Positions 1-7,409 of a stretch of 64,000 nucleotides of DNA are shown here, in pieces. The DNA is from Aureimonas ureilytica DSM 18598 = NBRC 106430 (GTDB taxonomy: Bacteria; Pseudomonadota; Alphaproteobacteria; Rhizobiales; Rhizobiaceae). Every line of letters begins with the position of its first letter. Within the stretch, counting starts at the first letter, position 1. The stretch lies in contig NZ_ARQE01000010.1 of NCBI RefSeq assembly GCF_000382705.1, positions 1-64,000 on the forward strand, in the 5' to 3' direction. Under the pieces are notes generated by a model that saw only the letters and a program-made list of their open reading frames with translations, had not been told where the DNA came from and searched no databases. The position numbers were made by a program, and so were the translations under genes.

Positions 1-192
1 CAGAGCACCCGCCACGCGGCCAAGCTCGCGCTCGCCGTGGACCGGCTGTTGAACGACGGGGTGCGGAACCTCGACGCCAACCGCAACGCCGTCCCAACCG
101 CCGCCGCCGACCTCGCGAACTTCGCGATGATGGTGGCCGATGTGGTCACGGCGGGCGGCCTCGCCGGCAAGGCGGAGGGAGAGGCCGCATGA
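1..192 (+). CDS. Hypothetical protein, 3' part only
   Basis: Open from base 1 in frame 1 to a TGA at 190-192, giving the last 63 residues of a protein whose start lies outside the window. The visible part is Ala-rich and probably helical, with no motif I recognise. The stop overlaps the ATG of the next gene by four bases (ATGA), the arrangement seen through most of this gene set, so it is probably the upstream member of the same polycistronic unit on an integrated element. Function unknown. Confidence 0.6.
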   Translation, partial: QSTRHAAKLALAVDRLLNDGVRNLDANRNAVPTAAADLANFAMMVADVVTAGGLAGKAEGEAA

Positions 193-461
193 ACCGCGAC
201 CAGCTCACCCTTGCCCGTCAGGCCCTCGGCCTGCCCAACCCGCGCCGGCAGTCCTATGCGAACCACTTCGTCGCGCCCCCGCGCGGCGAGGCGCTGGAGG
301 CCTGGGGCGAGATGATCCGTGCCGGCCTCGCGATCTGCCGCACCGGCTCGGCCGAGACCGGCCCCGCTATCTTCGCCCTCACCCGTGCTGGCGCCGATCG
401 CGCGCTCGCGCCGGGCGAACGGCTGAACCCCACCGACTTCCCGCCGATCGGAGCGCACTGA
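189..461 (+). CDS. Small hypothetical protein of the integrated element
   Basis: A 90-residue protein beginning at the ATG inside the ATGA overlap with the preceding gene. It starts MNRDQLTLARQALGLPNP and contains a stretch resembling the 'W..M..AGLA' patterns of short phage proteins of unknown function; no catalytic motif or membrane segment is visible. Its stop TGA shares one base with the ATG of the next gene (TGATG), indicating coupled translation. I do not recognise a function. The reading frame is supported mainly by the overlaps with neighbours on both sides. Confidence 0.6.
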   Translation: MNRDQLTLARQALGLPNPRRQSYANHFVAPPRGEALEAWGEMIRAGLAICRTGSAETGPAIFALTRAGADRALAPGERLNPTDFPPIGAH

Positions 462-646
462 TGGAGACCGAGAACGAACGCAGGTCGCGCCAGTGGAACG
501 AGCTGGCCGACACCATCGCGGAGGGGCGGCCTGTCGAAGCTTTGAACCTTTTGCACGAGTTGCGCCCTCAAGACGTTCCTCAACCAGGCCACGTCATCCG
601 CCGCATCGCGGATCGCACCGCTCAAACGCTGAGCCATTCCCGATGA
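461..646 (+). CDS. Small hypothetical protein
   Basis: A 61-residue, charged, probably helical protein starting METENERRSRQ. The ATG at 461 overlaps the upstream TGA by one base, and its own TGA at 644-646 overlaps the ATG of the sliding-clamp gene (ATGA). A longer reading frame exists upstream in the same frame, but it runs antiparallel to the coupled start and would cover the whole previous gene, so the short version is preferred. No domain recognised. It sits directly before the clamp gene and may be co-translated with it. Confidence 0.55.
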   Translation: METENERRSRQWNELADTIAEGRPVEALNLLHELRPQDVPQPGHVIRRIADRTAQTLSHSR

Positions 647-1755
647 GCGCGTCCATCCTCGCTTTCGCCTGCCAGCGCGACACGCTCTCGGCCGGGCTGG
701 ATCGCGCCCGCAAGATCGTCGCCGGACGCAACACGATCCCGATCCTCAGCAACCTTCTCCTAGAGCTGAACGCGGACGGGACGCTGATGATCAAGGGCAC
801 CGATCTGGATATTGAGACATCAGTCCAGGTTGAGAACGTGGACGTGGTGACGCCTGGCGCCACGACGGTTTCCGCCGCCGCCTTCGCGGCCACCGTCGCC
901 AAGATGGCGGCCGGGCGCGTGATCATCGATGCGACCGACACGGCCCTGACGGTTCGGGCCGGGCGCGCCCGCACCACATTCCAGACCTTCCCGGCGGAGG
1001 ACTTCCCCGACATCTCGGCGAAGGTGGCAACGCACAGCTTCACGATCCCGCATCTCGACCTGCGCAGGATCTACGAGAAGTGCGACTTCGCGATCTCCAA
1101 CGAGGAAACCCGCTACTACCTGTGCGGCGTCTACCTGCGCACCATCGACGGCCAGCTGGTGGCGACGGCAACGGATGGACACCGCCTGTCGCGGCTCGTG
1201 CTCGACATGCCCGATGGCGCCAAGGACATGCCCGGCATCATCATCCCCGACCGGACGGTGAGCATGTTCCGCGAGCTGGCGGACAAGGAAGACGTGCCGA
1301 TCCAAGTCGAGCTGTCCGAGAACTTCATCCGCCTGCGCAGCCCGAAGATGACGATCTATTCCAAGCTCGTCGATGGCACCTATCCCGACAGCGAGCGCAT
1401 CATTCCGCGCGGCAACAATCAGGTCGCGATCGTAGAGCTGGCCGACCTCGTGGCAGCGATCGACCGCTTGATCGTGCTGACCGACAAGGACAGCCGCCGT
1501 TACCGCATGGAGTTCACGGCCGGGCAGATCACGATGTTCTCGAAGGCCGATGCCGGCGAGGCGGAAGACACGATTGACGCCGCCTGCGACTTCGATCTGA
1601 CCGTGGGCTTCAACGGCAAGTACCTCCAGGACATGTGCAAGACCATGGTCGGCCCGAAGCTCCGCCTGGAGATGGGCGACGCCGGCTCCCCGCCGCTCAT
1701 TCGGGACGAGGGCGACCCCACCCGCGAACTCGTTCTTATGCCGATGAGGGTCTAG
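643..1755 (+). CDS. dnaN: DNA polymerase III beta sliding clamp-like protein (element-borne)
   Basis: A 370-residue protein with the full length of a bacterial beta clamp, the ring that tethers DNA polymerase III to DNA. Recognisable blocks are 'NTIPILSNLLLEL' near residue 35, 'TDLDIE' near 50, 'EDFPDIS' near 120, 'RYYLCGV' and 'ATDGHRLS' around 160-185, 'SKLVDGTYPDSERIIP' near 245, and the clamp-like C terminus 'LMPMRV'. The start at 643 lies in an ATGA overlap; a longer frame from 493 would bury the previous gene. The chromosomal dnaN normally sits near dnaA and recF, whereas this copy is three genes upstream of an integrase. I infer a private clamp of the integrated element, though a functional test is not visible here. 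Confidence 0.85.
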   Translation: MSASILAFACQRDTLSAGLDRARKIVAGRNTIPILSNLLLELNADGTLMIKGTDLDIETSVQVENVDVVTPGATTVSAAAFAATVAKMAAGRVIIDATDTALTVRAGRARTTFQTFPAEDFPDISAKVATHSFTIPHLDLRRIYEKCDFAISNEETRYYLCGVYLRTIDGQLVATATDGHRLSRLVLDMPDGAKDMPGIIIPDRTVSMFRELADKEDVPIQVELSENFIRLRSPKMTIYSKLVDGTYPDSERIIPRGNNQVAIVELADLVAAIDRLIVLTDKDSRRYRMEFTAGQITMFSKADAGEAEDTIDAACDFDLTVGFNGKYLQDMCKTMVGPKLRLEMGDAGSPPLIRDEGDPTRELVLMPMRV

Positions 1756-1757
1756 CG

Positions 1758-2057
1758 ATGGCCGAGCACTGGAAAGCCGAAGAGAACCGGCACTTTCGCA
1801 ACCGCGATCATATGTCCGGCCACATCATCAGGTTCGATCCGACGCCCGAGCCCCGCAAGAATGCGGATGGCACGACATCTCTCGGCCTGCGCATCCCCGC
1901 CTTGGTCATCACTCACTATGTCGATGATCCCGCCAAAGCCGCCCAGGACATCGCGGACGCGCTCAACTCGGCCGACGCGAAGGACAAGCGCATCGCCGAG
2001 CTGGAGGCGCAGCTTGCGGCCGCCTCAGTTCAGGGCAGGGGCGCGGGCAATGGCTGA
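1758..2057 (+). CDS. Hypothetical protein with coiled C terminus
   Basis: A 99-residue protein starting two bases after the clamp stop. The first part is polar and His/Arg-rich ('HMSGHIIRFDPTPEP'), the middle reads 'SLGLRIPALVITHYVDDPAKAAQDIADALN', and the last 25 residues (KRIAELEAQLAAA) look like a short coiled coil. It resembles small proteins of unknown function from alphaproteobacterial prophages; no enzymatic motif is visible. Its 3' end overlaps the following gene by eight bases. Position between clamp and excisionase-like gene suggests an accessory role in the element, which is inference only. Confidence 0.6.
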   Translation: MAEHWKAEENRHFRNRDHMSGHIIRFDPTPEPRKNADGTTSLGLRIPALVITHYVDDPAKAAQDIADALNSADAKDKRIAELEAQLAAASVQGRGAGNG

Positions 2058-2304
2058 GAGAGCGCAAGATAAGCTCTTTTTGGATGACAAGGAGATCGCA
2101 TCCCGCCTCGGCGTGAAGGCGAACCTGTTTCCCGCCATCGCCCAAACGCTGGAGAAGGACGGCTTCCCGCGCCGCGATCCTCTGTTCGAGGACAAGCGCT
2201 ATTGGCCGGCCTGCCGCTCCTATCTCGACCGCCGCCAGGGCGTCCGTCAGGATAACGACGGGGCCTTGCCCCTCAATCCTGATGGAAAGGAAAACTGGAC
2301 ATGA
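2050..2304 (+). CDS. Excisionase-like small DNA-binding protein
   Basis: An 84-residue protein starting at ATG 2050, overlapping the previous gene by eight bases and the integrase by four (ATGA). 'DDKEIASRLGV' near residue 13 followed by 'GFPRRDPLFEDKRYWPA' resembles the winged-helix layout of AlpA/MerR-like excisionases and phage regulators, which often end with a 'P.....G.RYW' strand. Placement directly upstream of, and coupled to, the integrase gene supports an excisionase or directionality-factor role. The similarity is by eye and the protein could instead be a transcriptional regulator of the element. Confidence 0.55.
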   Translation: MAERAQDKLFLDDKEIASRLGVKANLFPAIAQTLEKDGFPRRDPLFEDKRYWPACRSYLDRRQGVRQDNDGALPLNPDGKENWT

Positions 2305-3512
2305 CGAAAATACCCGGCTTGAGGCGCCGAAAACGCAAGGATGGGGAAGCTCTCTACTGGATCGCCGCCGATATCTCGCGGCAGGCGGAGGGCTATCCCA
2401 CCCCAACCATCCGCATTCACTCGTCAGACGCCGATGAGATCGCCTCGCTCTGCCAGCGTTACACAGCCGAACTGTTAGAATGGATCAGCAACGACAAGGG
2501 GACGCGGCCGAAACGGTTCGACGGCACGTTGCGCGGCCTGATCACGCTGTACCGCAAGAGCGCCGACAGTTCCTATCGCGATATCAAGCCCAACTCACGG
2601 GCCATGTATGACGAATCGTTGGATCTCTTGGAGAAAACGGTCGGCGATCGGCAGCTCGCCCGTCTCAGCGGTTCGGACTTCCGGCGCTGGTACAAGAAGC
2701 TACGCGAGCCCGCCCCTCCGAAGAAGGAAGGCGACTTGCCCGGCCCCGAGCGCATCCGCCGAGCCTTCAAGGCGATGCAGCTCCTGCGCATCACAATCAA
2801 GTTCGGCGTGACAGAGAACGTGCCGGAATGCGTCCGACTGGCGACGATCCTCGCGAACATGCGATTCGAAGCGCCGGGCGCGCGGGAAATCTTCGTCACC
2901 TTCGAACAGTCGGCCGCGATCATCGCCAAGGCGATCGAAATGAAGCGGCCGAGCATCGCGATCGCCCAAGCCCTCCAGTTCGAGTTGACGCTTCGACAGA
3001 TCGACGTCATTGGCGCCTGGACGATCGTGGAGGACGGCAGCAAGGCCGGCATCGTTCACCTTGGCCGTCGCTGGTCTGGCGGGTTGCTCTGGAGCGAGAT
3101 CGACGCGGACGGCATCCTGCGCAAGCGCACAACCAAGACCGGCCAGAAGGCGGTTCACGACACGAACGCCTATCCACTGGTCTCGCAGGTGCTCGCTCTC
3201 ATCGCACCCGAAAAACGCATTGGTCCCGTGATCGTCAACGAGACCACGGGCCTGCCCTATCGCTATCGGAACTTCATGCAGATGTGGCGCGCCATCGCCA
3301 CGAAGGCCGGCGTTCCGAAGTCCGTCTGGAACAGGGATAGCCGTGCTGGCGGGGTCACCGAAGGCACAGATGCCGGCGTCGATTTGGAGGCCATGCGCCA
3401 CCACGCGAATCATTCGCAGGTTTCTACAACGGCCCTCTACAGCCGGAAAACCCTGGAGAAAACACGCTCCGTCGCGGCGGCGCGCATCGCCGCCCGAAAG
3501 ACCAACAAGTAG
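2301..3512 (+). CDS. int: Tyrosine site-specific recombinase (integrase)
   Basis: A 403-residue phage-type integrase. Residues 65-180 fit an N-terminal SAM-like core-binding domain ('SSYRDIKPNSRAMYDESLDLL') and 200-400 the catalytic domain. Candidate catalytic residues are the Arg in 'TLRQIDVIG', R348 in 'NRDSRAGG', H371 in 'ANHSQVS' and the nucleophile Y380 in 'TALYSRK'. The usual H-x-x-R box reads R-D-S-R here, a known kind of variation but worth noting. The start ATG overlaps the excisionase-like gene. The gene points at the 3' end of tRNA-Arg 72 bases further on, the standard layout for tRNA-targeting elements. The enzyme would carry out integration and excision at that site. Confidence 0.9.
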   Translation: MTKIPGLRRRKRKDGEALYWIAADISRQAEGYPTPTIRIHSSDADEIASLCQRYTAELLEWISNDKGTRPKRFDGTLRGLITLYRKSADSSYRDIKPNSRAMYDESLDLLEKTVGDRQLARLSGSDFRRWYKKLREPAPPKKEGDLPGPERIRRAFKAMQLLRITIKFGVTENVPECVRLATILANMRFEAPGAREIFVTFEQSAAIIAKAIEMKRPSIAIAQALQFELTLRQIDVIGAWTIVEDGSKAGIVHLGRRWSGGLLWSEIDADGILRKRTTKTGQKAVHDTNAYPLVSQVLALIAPEKRIGPVIVNETTGLPYRYRNFMQMWRAIATKAGVPKSVWNRDSRAGGVTEGTDAGVDLEAMRHHANHSQVSTTALYSRKTLEKTRSVAAARIAARKTNK

Positions 3513-3515
3513 ACC

Positions 3516-3546
3516 GTCCGAACGCCTGTCCGAACACCGTCCGAAC
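3516..3546 (+). repeat. Three phased direct repeats GTCCGAAC
   Basis: The octamer GTCCGAAC occurs at 3516-3523, 3528-3535 and 3539-3546, that is at 12- and 11-base spacing, close to one helical turn. They fill the gap between the integrase stop and the tRNA attachment site. Short phased direct repeats in this position are typical of arm-type integrase or excisionase binding sites; that role is inferred. Confidence 0.7.
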
Positions 3547-3584
3547 GGATCGACAGGGCACGTAGGCTAGAGCACTGAATTCAT

Positions 3585-3630
3585 TGGTGATCCCAGTTGG
3601 ATTCGAACCAACGACCCCCAGATTAGGAAT
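3585..3630. other. Predicted attachment site (element/chromosome junction) in the tRNA-Arg 3' half
   Basis: The integrase gene ends 72 bases from the 3' end of a complete tRNA-Arg gene. Elements of this kind recombine within the 3' part of the tRNA and restore it, so the crossover core should lie within about the anticodon-to-CCA half. The boundary cannot be fixed without the matching repeat at the other end of the element, which is outside the window. Confidence 0.5.
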
Positions 3631-3661
3631 CTGGTGCTCTATCCTGCTGAGCTATGGGACC
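3585..3661 (-). tRNA. tRNA-Arg (anticodon CCT)
   Basis: A complete 77-base cloverleaf on the minus strand with encoded CCA. Acceptor arms GGTCCCA and TGGGATC pair (one G-T), the D stem is GCTC/GAGC, the anticodon stem CCAGA/TCTGG encloses loop TTCCTAA with anticodon CCT (plus-strand 3625-3627), and the T stem GTTGG/CCAAC carries TTCGAAT. It reads AGG codons. Its 3' end faces the integrase gene, making it the likely integration target. Confidence 0.95.
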
Positions 3662-3669
3662 CCGCGGAC

Positions 3670-3698
3670 TTTATAGCGGACGGGCCGGGTTTGGCCAA
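3670..3698 (-). promoter_or_regulatory. Promoter of tRNA-Arg
   Basis: On the minus strand, TTGGCC (plus 3693-3698) is followed by exactly 17 bases and TATAAA (plus 3670-3675), nine bases upstream of the tRNA 5' end at 3661. The match and placement fit a housekeeping sigma promoter that the element has not disturbed. Confidence 0.65.
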
Positions 3699-3716
3699 GG
3701 GCGAATGGGCGGCGCG

Positions 3717-4364
3717 TCAGCGGCGGGTCGGGTCGGCCTGGAGGAGGAGAAGGGCGCGGCCGGAGCGTAAGGAGAGGCGCAGGGGGCCGGTCGCTTCGTT
3801 GGACTGGGTGAGGATCGAGGCGAAGGGGACCGCGACACCCTCCAGCGGAAAGCGCGCGCCTTGGATGGTGAGGCCTTCGAGGTCGGAGAATTTCAGGAGC
3901 GAGAATTGCCTGCCGGGTTCGGCCTCGACCGCGAGTGGCCCACCCGGCAAAAGCGGCAGGACGCGCTCCATTCCGTCGAAGAGCTCGATCTGCAGGCCGG
4001 CTTCCGCCTCGCGCAGCGCGATCACCAGATGGGAAAAGGCGTGGTCGCTGCGCCCGCCGAGCGCGCCGACGAGAAGAAGATCGCTCGCGCCCCGCGCCCG
4101 CGCCGCCTGAATGGCGAGTTCCCCGTCGGTCCGGTCCTTGTCGCGCGGGAAACGCTCGCGCGGGACTTTGGCGACCCCGTCCGGGTCGACGAGATCGGGC
4201 GGCGAGGAATCGAAATCGCCGACCCAGAGCTCGGGCTGGACCTCGAGCGCGGCGGCGTGGCGGATGCCGCCATCGGCCGCGATCACGCGCCGGCCGGTGA
4301 GGGCGCGGCGAAGGGCGGGGGTCGGGTCGATCGATCCGGCGAGCAGGACGGCAAAACGGCTCAT
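3717..4364 (-). CDS. thiN: Thiamine pyrophosphokinase
   Basis: A 215-residue thiamine diphosphokinase, which converts thiamine plus ATP to thiamine pyrophosphate in the cytoplasm. Family landmarks are 'AADGG' (29-33), 'VGDFDS' (48-53), '[10 protein letters not shown]' (75-84) and 'GALGGRSDH' (100-108), together forming the nucleotide and metal site; the C-terminal region has the beta-rich thiamine-binding half. It lies back to back with the thiBPQ uptake genes, so imported thiamine would be activated by the neighbouring enzyme. No riboswitch is visible on its own side. The downstream gap of 18 bases leads into the tRNA promoter. Confidence 0.92.
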   Translation of the reverse strand: MSRFAVLLAGSIDPTPALRRALTGRRVIAADGGIRHAAALEVQPELWVGDFDSSPPDLVDPDGVAKVPRERFPRDKDRTDGELAIQAARARGASDLLLVGALGGRSDHAFSHLVIALREAEAGLQIELFDGMERVLPLLPGGPLAVEAEPGRQFSLLKFSDLEGLTIQGARFPLEGVAVPFASILTQSNEATGPLRLSLRSGRALLLLQADPTRR

Positions 4365-4450
4365 GCCCGCTCCATAGGGCTTCGCGATCCGGTTGGGAAC
4401 ATGCGGTCGCCGCTCGAAGCCGACGGGCTGGTGCGGCGCCCGCCCCGCCC

Positions 4451-4479
4451 TTGCCGCCCTTTCGGCGCGCGGCTAGAAT
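4451..4479 (+). promoter_or_regulatory. Promoter of the thiBPQ operon
   Basis: TTGCCG (4451-4456), a 17-base spacer and TAGAAT (4474-4479) lie about 65 bases upstream of the TPP aptamer. A short AAAGGG-AGA-CCCTTT hairpin (4481-4495) covers the expected start region. Assigned from spacing and hexamer similarity only. Confidence 0.55.
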
Positions 4480-4544
4480 GAAAGGGAGACCCTTTCGGGG
4501 GCACGGGCGCTTGTGCCCTGCCCGACCGACATCGGGGTCTCGAC

Positions 4545-4634
4545 GCTCACACGGGGTGCCCATCCGGGCTGAGAGGCGTTCGCGTCAACCCGCCGAACCT
4601 GATCCGGCTCGTACCGGCGGAGGGATGGGGAGCA
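4545..4634 (+). ncRNA. TPP riboswitch (THI element)
   Basis: The conserved THI-box blocks are present in order: ACGGGGTGCC (4551-4560), GGCTGAGAGG (4567-4576), ACCCGCCGAACCTGATCC (4588-4605), then the pairing GGCTCGTACC and GGCGGAGGGATGGGG (ending about 4631). These form the two arms of the TPP aptamer, which binds thiamine pyrophosphate and lowers expression of the downstream genes. It precedes a thiamine transporter operon, as expected, and is followed by a possible terminator, which suggests control by transcription attenuation. Confidence 0.93.
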
Positions 4635-4641
4635 TCGCGGC

Positions 4642-4664
4642 GCTGCGGCTTCGCGGTCGTTTTT
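4642..4664 (+). terminator. Possible riboswitch-controlled terminator
   Basis: Directly after the aptamer, GCTGCG (4642-4647), loop GCTT and CGCGGT (4652-4657) can pair with two G-U pairs, followed by CG and a run of five T (4660-4664). This is a short but plausible intrinsic terminator, so TPP binding would stop transcription before thiB. An alternative is control of the ribosome site. Confidence 0.5.
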
Positions 4665-4693
4665 CCGTTCATCCGGTGAATGGGAGACCCACC

Positions 4694-5704
4694 ATGCTCC
4701 GCCCCACGCTCGCGGGCCTCACGCTCGCGCTGGCGCTTCTCGCGCCGGCCTCGGCGCAGGAACCGGCCAAGCCCGTTCTCACCGTCTATACCTATGAGAG
4801 CTTCGTGCCGGACTGGGGTCCGGGGCCGAAGGTGAAGGCCGCCTTCGAGGCCGAATGCGCTTGCGAGCTGCGCTTCGTCGGGCTGGAGGACGGCGTCGCC
4901 ATCCTGAACCGGCTGAAGCTCGAAGGCGAGACGACGCAGGCCGACATCGCGCTCGGCCTGACGGCGGAACTCGTGCCGGAATTCAAGAAGACCGGCCTTT
5001 TCGCGCCGTCTGGCGTCGATCTCGCGCCGCTCGCCATTCCCGGCGGCTTCTCCGACGACGTCTTCGTGCCCTTCGACTATTCCTATCTCGCCTTCGTCTA
5101 CGACACGGAAAGCGTGAAGACCCCGCCCGCCAGCCTCGAGGATCTGGTGAACGGCGATCCTGACCAGAAGATCGCGATCGAGGACCCGCGCACCTCGACG
5201 CCGGGCCTCGGCTTCCTGCTGTGGATGAAGTCGGTCTATGGCGACCGGGCGGAGGAGAAATGGCGCACGCTGTCGCGCCGCATCCTCACCGTGACGCCCG
5301 GCTGGAGCGAGGCCTATGGTCTCTTCACCAAGGGCGAGGTGCCGATCGTCCTGTCCTACACGACCTCCCCCGCCTATCATCAGATCGAGGAAGGGACGGA
5401 CCGCTACAAGGCCGCCGCCTTCTCGGAAGGGCATTATCTCCAGGTGGAACTCGCCGGTCGGTTGCGCACGTCCAAGCAGCCGGAGCTTGCCCAGCGGTTC
5501 CTCGCCTTCATGCTGACGCCGGCCTTCCAGAATGTGATCCCGACCGGCAATTGGGCGCTGCCGGCGACGAAGCCCGCCGAGCCGCTGCCGCCCGCCTTCG
5601 ACACGCTGGTGCAGCCGGCAAAGCCGCTCGCGATCGACGCCGAGACCGTGGCCGCGCACCGTCAGGCCTGGACCGAGGAATGGCTGCGCGCCATGGGCCG
5701 CTGA
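4694..5704 (+). CDS. thiB: Thiamine ABC transporter, periplasmic binding protein
   Basis: A 336-residue solute-binding protein with a signal peptide at 1-21 (hydrophobic stretch ending 'PASA' before Gln22) and the ThiB/TbpA pattern: '[10 protein letters not shown]' after the signal, '[16 protein letters not shown]', '[12 protein letters not shown]', '[17 protein letters not shown]' and '[11 protein letters not shown]'. It captures thiamine or its phosphates in the periplasm for ThiPQ. The start at 4694 is preferred over upstream in-frame starts because those lie in the riboswitch leader and the signal peptide begins here. First gene of thiBPQ. Confidence 0.93.
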   Translation: MLRPTLAGLTLALALLAPASAQEPAKPVLTVYTYESFVPDWGPGPKVKAAFEAECACELRFVGLEDGVAILNRLKLEGETTQADIALGLTAELVPEFKKTGLFAPSGVDLAPLAIPGGFSDDVFVPFDYSYLAFVYDTESVKTPPASLEDLVNGDPDQKIAIEDPRTSTPGLGFLLWMKSVYGDRAEEKWRTLSRRILTVTPGWSEAYGLFTKGEVPIVLSYTTSPAYHQIEEGTDRYKAAAFSEGHYLQVELAGRLRTSKQPELAQRFLAFMLTPAFQNVIPTGNWALPATKPAEPLPPAFDTLVQPAKPLAIDAETVAAHRQAWTEEWLRAMGR

Positions 5705-5786
5705 GATCGGCCTTTGCGCAGATGATGAAGATGACGATCGAGCGCGCGGCGATGGCCTTGCCGCGTCCGGCGCGCAGGACCTTCCG

Positions 5787-7409
5787 TTGAGGGCGCAGCG
5801 GCAGGCGGACGCCCTGTTCCTGTCCGCCGCCGACCGGCGCTGGCGGCGCGCTGCGGCGCTCGGCGCCTTGGCGCTCGTGCTCCTGTTTCTGTTCGCGCCC
5901 TTCGTTTTTCTCGGCGCGCGGTCGGAAGGGTTGGTGCCGGCGCTCGCCGGTCTCGCCGATCCCTATCTTCAAGGTGTCATCGGTTTCACGCTGGGGCAGG
6001 CGCTTCTTTCCACGCTCCTGTCGCTGTGTTTCGGCGTGCCCTTCGCGCTGGCGCTGCATCGCAGCCGCCTGCCCGGCCGGGCGCTGCTTCTGCGGCTTCT
6101 GCTTCTGCCGCAGGCCTTGCCGGTGCTGGTCGGCGCGCTCGGCATCGTCACGATCTTCGGGCGAAATGGGGCGCTGGCCGATCTTCTGGTCTGGCTCGGC
6201 CTGCCGCGCCCCTCGATCTACGGCCTGCCGGGCATTCTTCTGGCCCATGTCTTCTTCAACATGCCGCTCGTCACGCGCATGGCGCTCGGCGGGTTGCAGA
6301 GCGTGCCGGCGGAAAGCTGGAAGCTCGCCGGGCAATTGTCGCTCTCGCCGCTCGCCACCTTCCGTCTCGTGGAAGCGCGGGCGCTGCGCGCCGTCCTGCC
6401 GGGCGCGGCGGCGCTCGTCTTCATGCTCTGCTTCACGAGCTTCACGCTGGTGCTCGTGCTCGGCGGCGGCCCGGCCGCGACGACGCTGCAGGTCGCGATC
6501 TATCAGGCGCTGCGATACGATTTCGCGCCCGACCGCGCCCTGGCGCTGGCTTTGGCGCAGGTGGGTCTCGTGACGCTGTTCCTGCTGCCGACGGTTCTGG
6601 CACGCCCCGAGGCGGCGCTCGGCGGCTTCGGCCTCGGCGCGCCGCAGCGGCGCTTCGATCCCCCCTCCCCCTTGCGCGGCGGTTTCGACGCTTTCGTTCT
6701 TTCTGTCGGCCTCGTTCTTCTCCTCGCGCCCTTCGCGGCCATTCTCTGGAGCGGCCTGCAGGCCGATCTCGGCAAGCTTCTCGCCGATCCGCAGGTCCGG
6801 CGCGCGGCGCTGACGAGCCTTGGCATCGCGGCCGGCGCGACGCTCATCGGCCTTGCGCTCTCGCTCGCCCTCGTTCTCTCGGCGGGCCTTTCCGGCATGC
6901 TGCGCCTCGTCTTGCGCCTCGTTCCGGCGCTCGGCCTCGTGGTGCCGCCGATCGTGATCGGCGCCGGCTGGTTTCTCGTGCTGCGAATGACCGGCGATGT
7001 CGCGCGCCTCGCGCCCCTCGTCGCCATTCTTGCCAATGCGATGGCGATCCTGCCCTATGCGACGCGCATCCTCGCCCCGGAAGCGGAAGCGGCGGCGCTG
7101 CGCGCCGGGCGGCTCGCCTCCAGTCTCGGCCTGTCGGGCTGGGCGCGGCTGCGCCATGTGGAACTCGCCTCGCTCGGCCGCCCGCTGGCGCTCTCGGCCT
7201 CGCTCGGGCTTGCCACCGCGATCGGCGATCTCGGCTCGGTCGCCCTGTTCGGCAGCCAGGATTTCGTGACCCTGCCGACACTCCTTCTCCAGCGCATGGG
7301 GTCCTATCGCTCGACCGACGCGGAAGGGCTGGCCCTTCTTCTGGGCGCGCTATGCCTCGGTCTCATTCTTCTGGCCGAGCGCGGCCTTCTGGAAAGGCGC
7401 GCCCGATGA
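5787..7409 (+). CDS. thiP: Thiamine ABC transporter, permease
   Basis: A 540-residue inner-membrane permease with about twelve hydrophobic segments in two homologous halves, as in ThiP. Each half carries an EAA-type cytoplasmic loop contacting the ATPase, near residues 175-205 ('ESWKLAGQLSLSPLATFRLVEA') and 433-465. The call uses TTG 5787, the most upstream start, preceded by AGGA eight bases away; no ATG occurs before the first membrane segment. The 3' end overlaps thiQ by four bases. With ThiB and ThiQ it forms the thiamine importer. Confidence 0.9.
   Translation: MRAQRQADALFLSAADRRWRRAAALGALALVLLFLFAPFVFLGARSEGLVPALAGLADPYLQGVIGFTLGQALLSTLLSLCFGVPFALALHRSRLPGRALLLRLLLLPQALPVLVGALGIVTIFGRNGALADLLVWLGLPRPSIYGLPGILLAHVFFNMPLVTRMALGGLQSVPAESWKLAGQLSLSPLATFRLVEARALRAVLPGAAALVFMLCFTSFTLVLVLGGGPAATTLQVAIYQALRYDFAPDRALALALAQVGLVTLFLLPTVLARPEAALGGFGLGAPQRRFDPPSPLRGGFDAFVLSVGLVLLLAPFAAILWSGLQADLGKLLADPQVRRAALTSLGIAAGATLIGLALSLALVLSAGLSGMLRLVLRLVPALGLVVPPIVIGAGWFLVLRMTGDVARLAPLVAILANAMAILPYATRILAPEAEAAALRAGRLASSLGLSGWARLRHVELASLGRPLALSASLGLATAIGDLGSVALFGSQDFVTLPTLLLQRMGSYRSTDAEGLALLLGALCLGLILLAERGLLERRAR

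Noticed and set aside
643-1755. The clamp gene as the host dnaN
   Set aside because: The neighbours are small element genes and an integrase, not dnaA, recF or gyrB. Kept as element-borne, pending a genome-wide check.
3516-3546. CRISPR-like repeats
   Set aside because: The unit is only eight bases with three- to four-base gaps; there are no spacers and no cas genes in the window.
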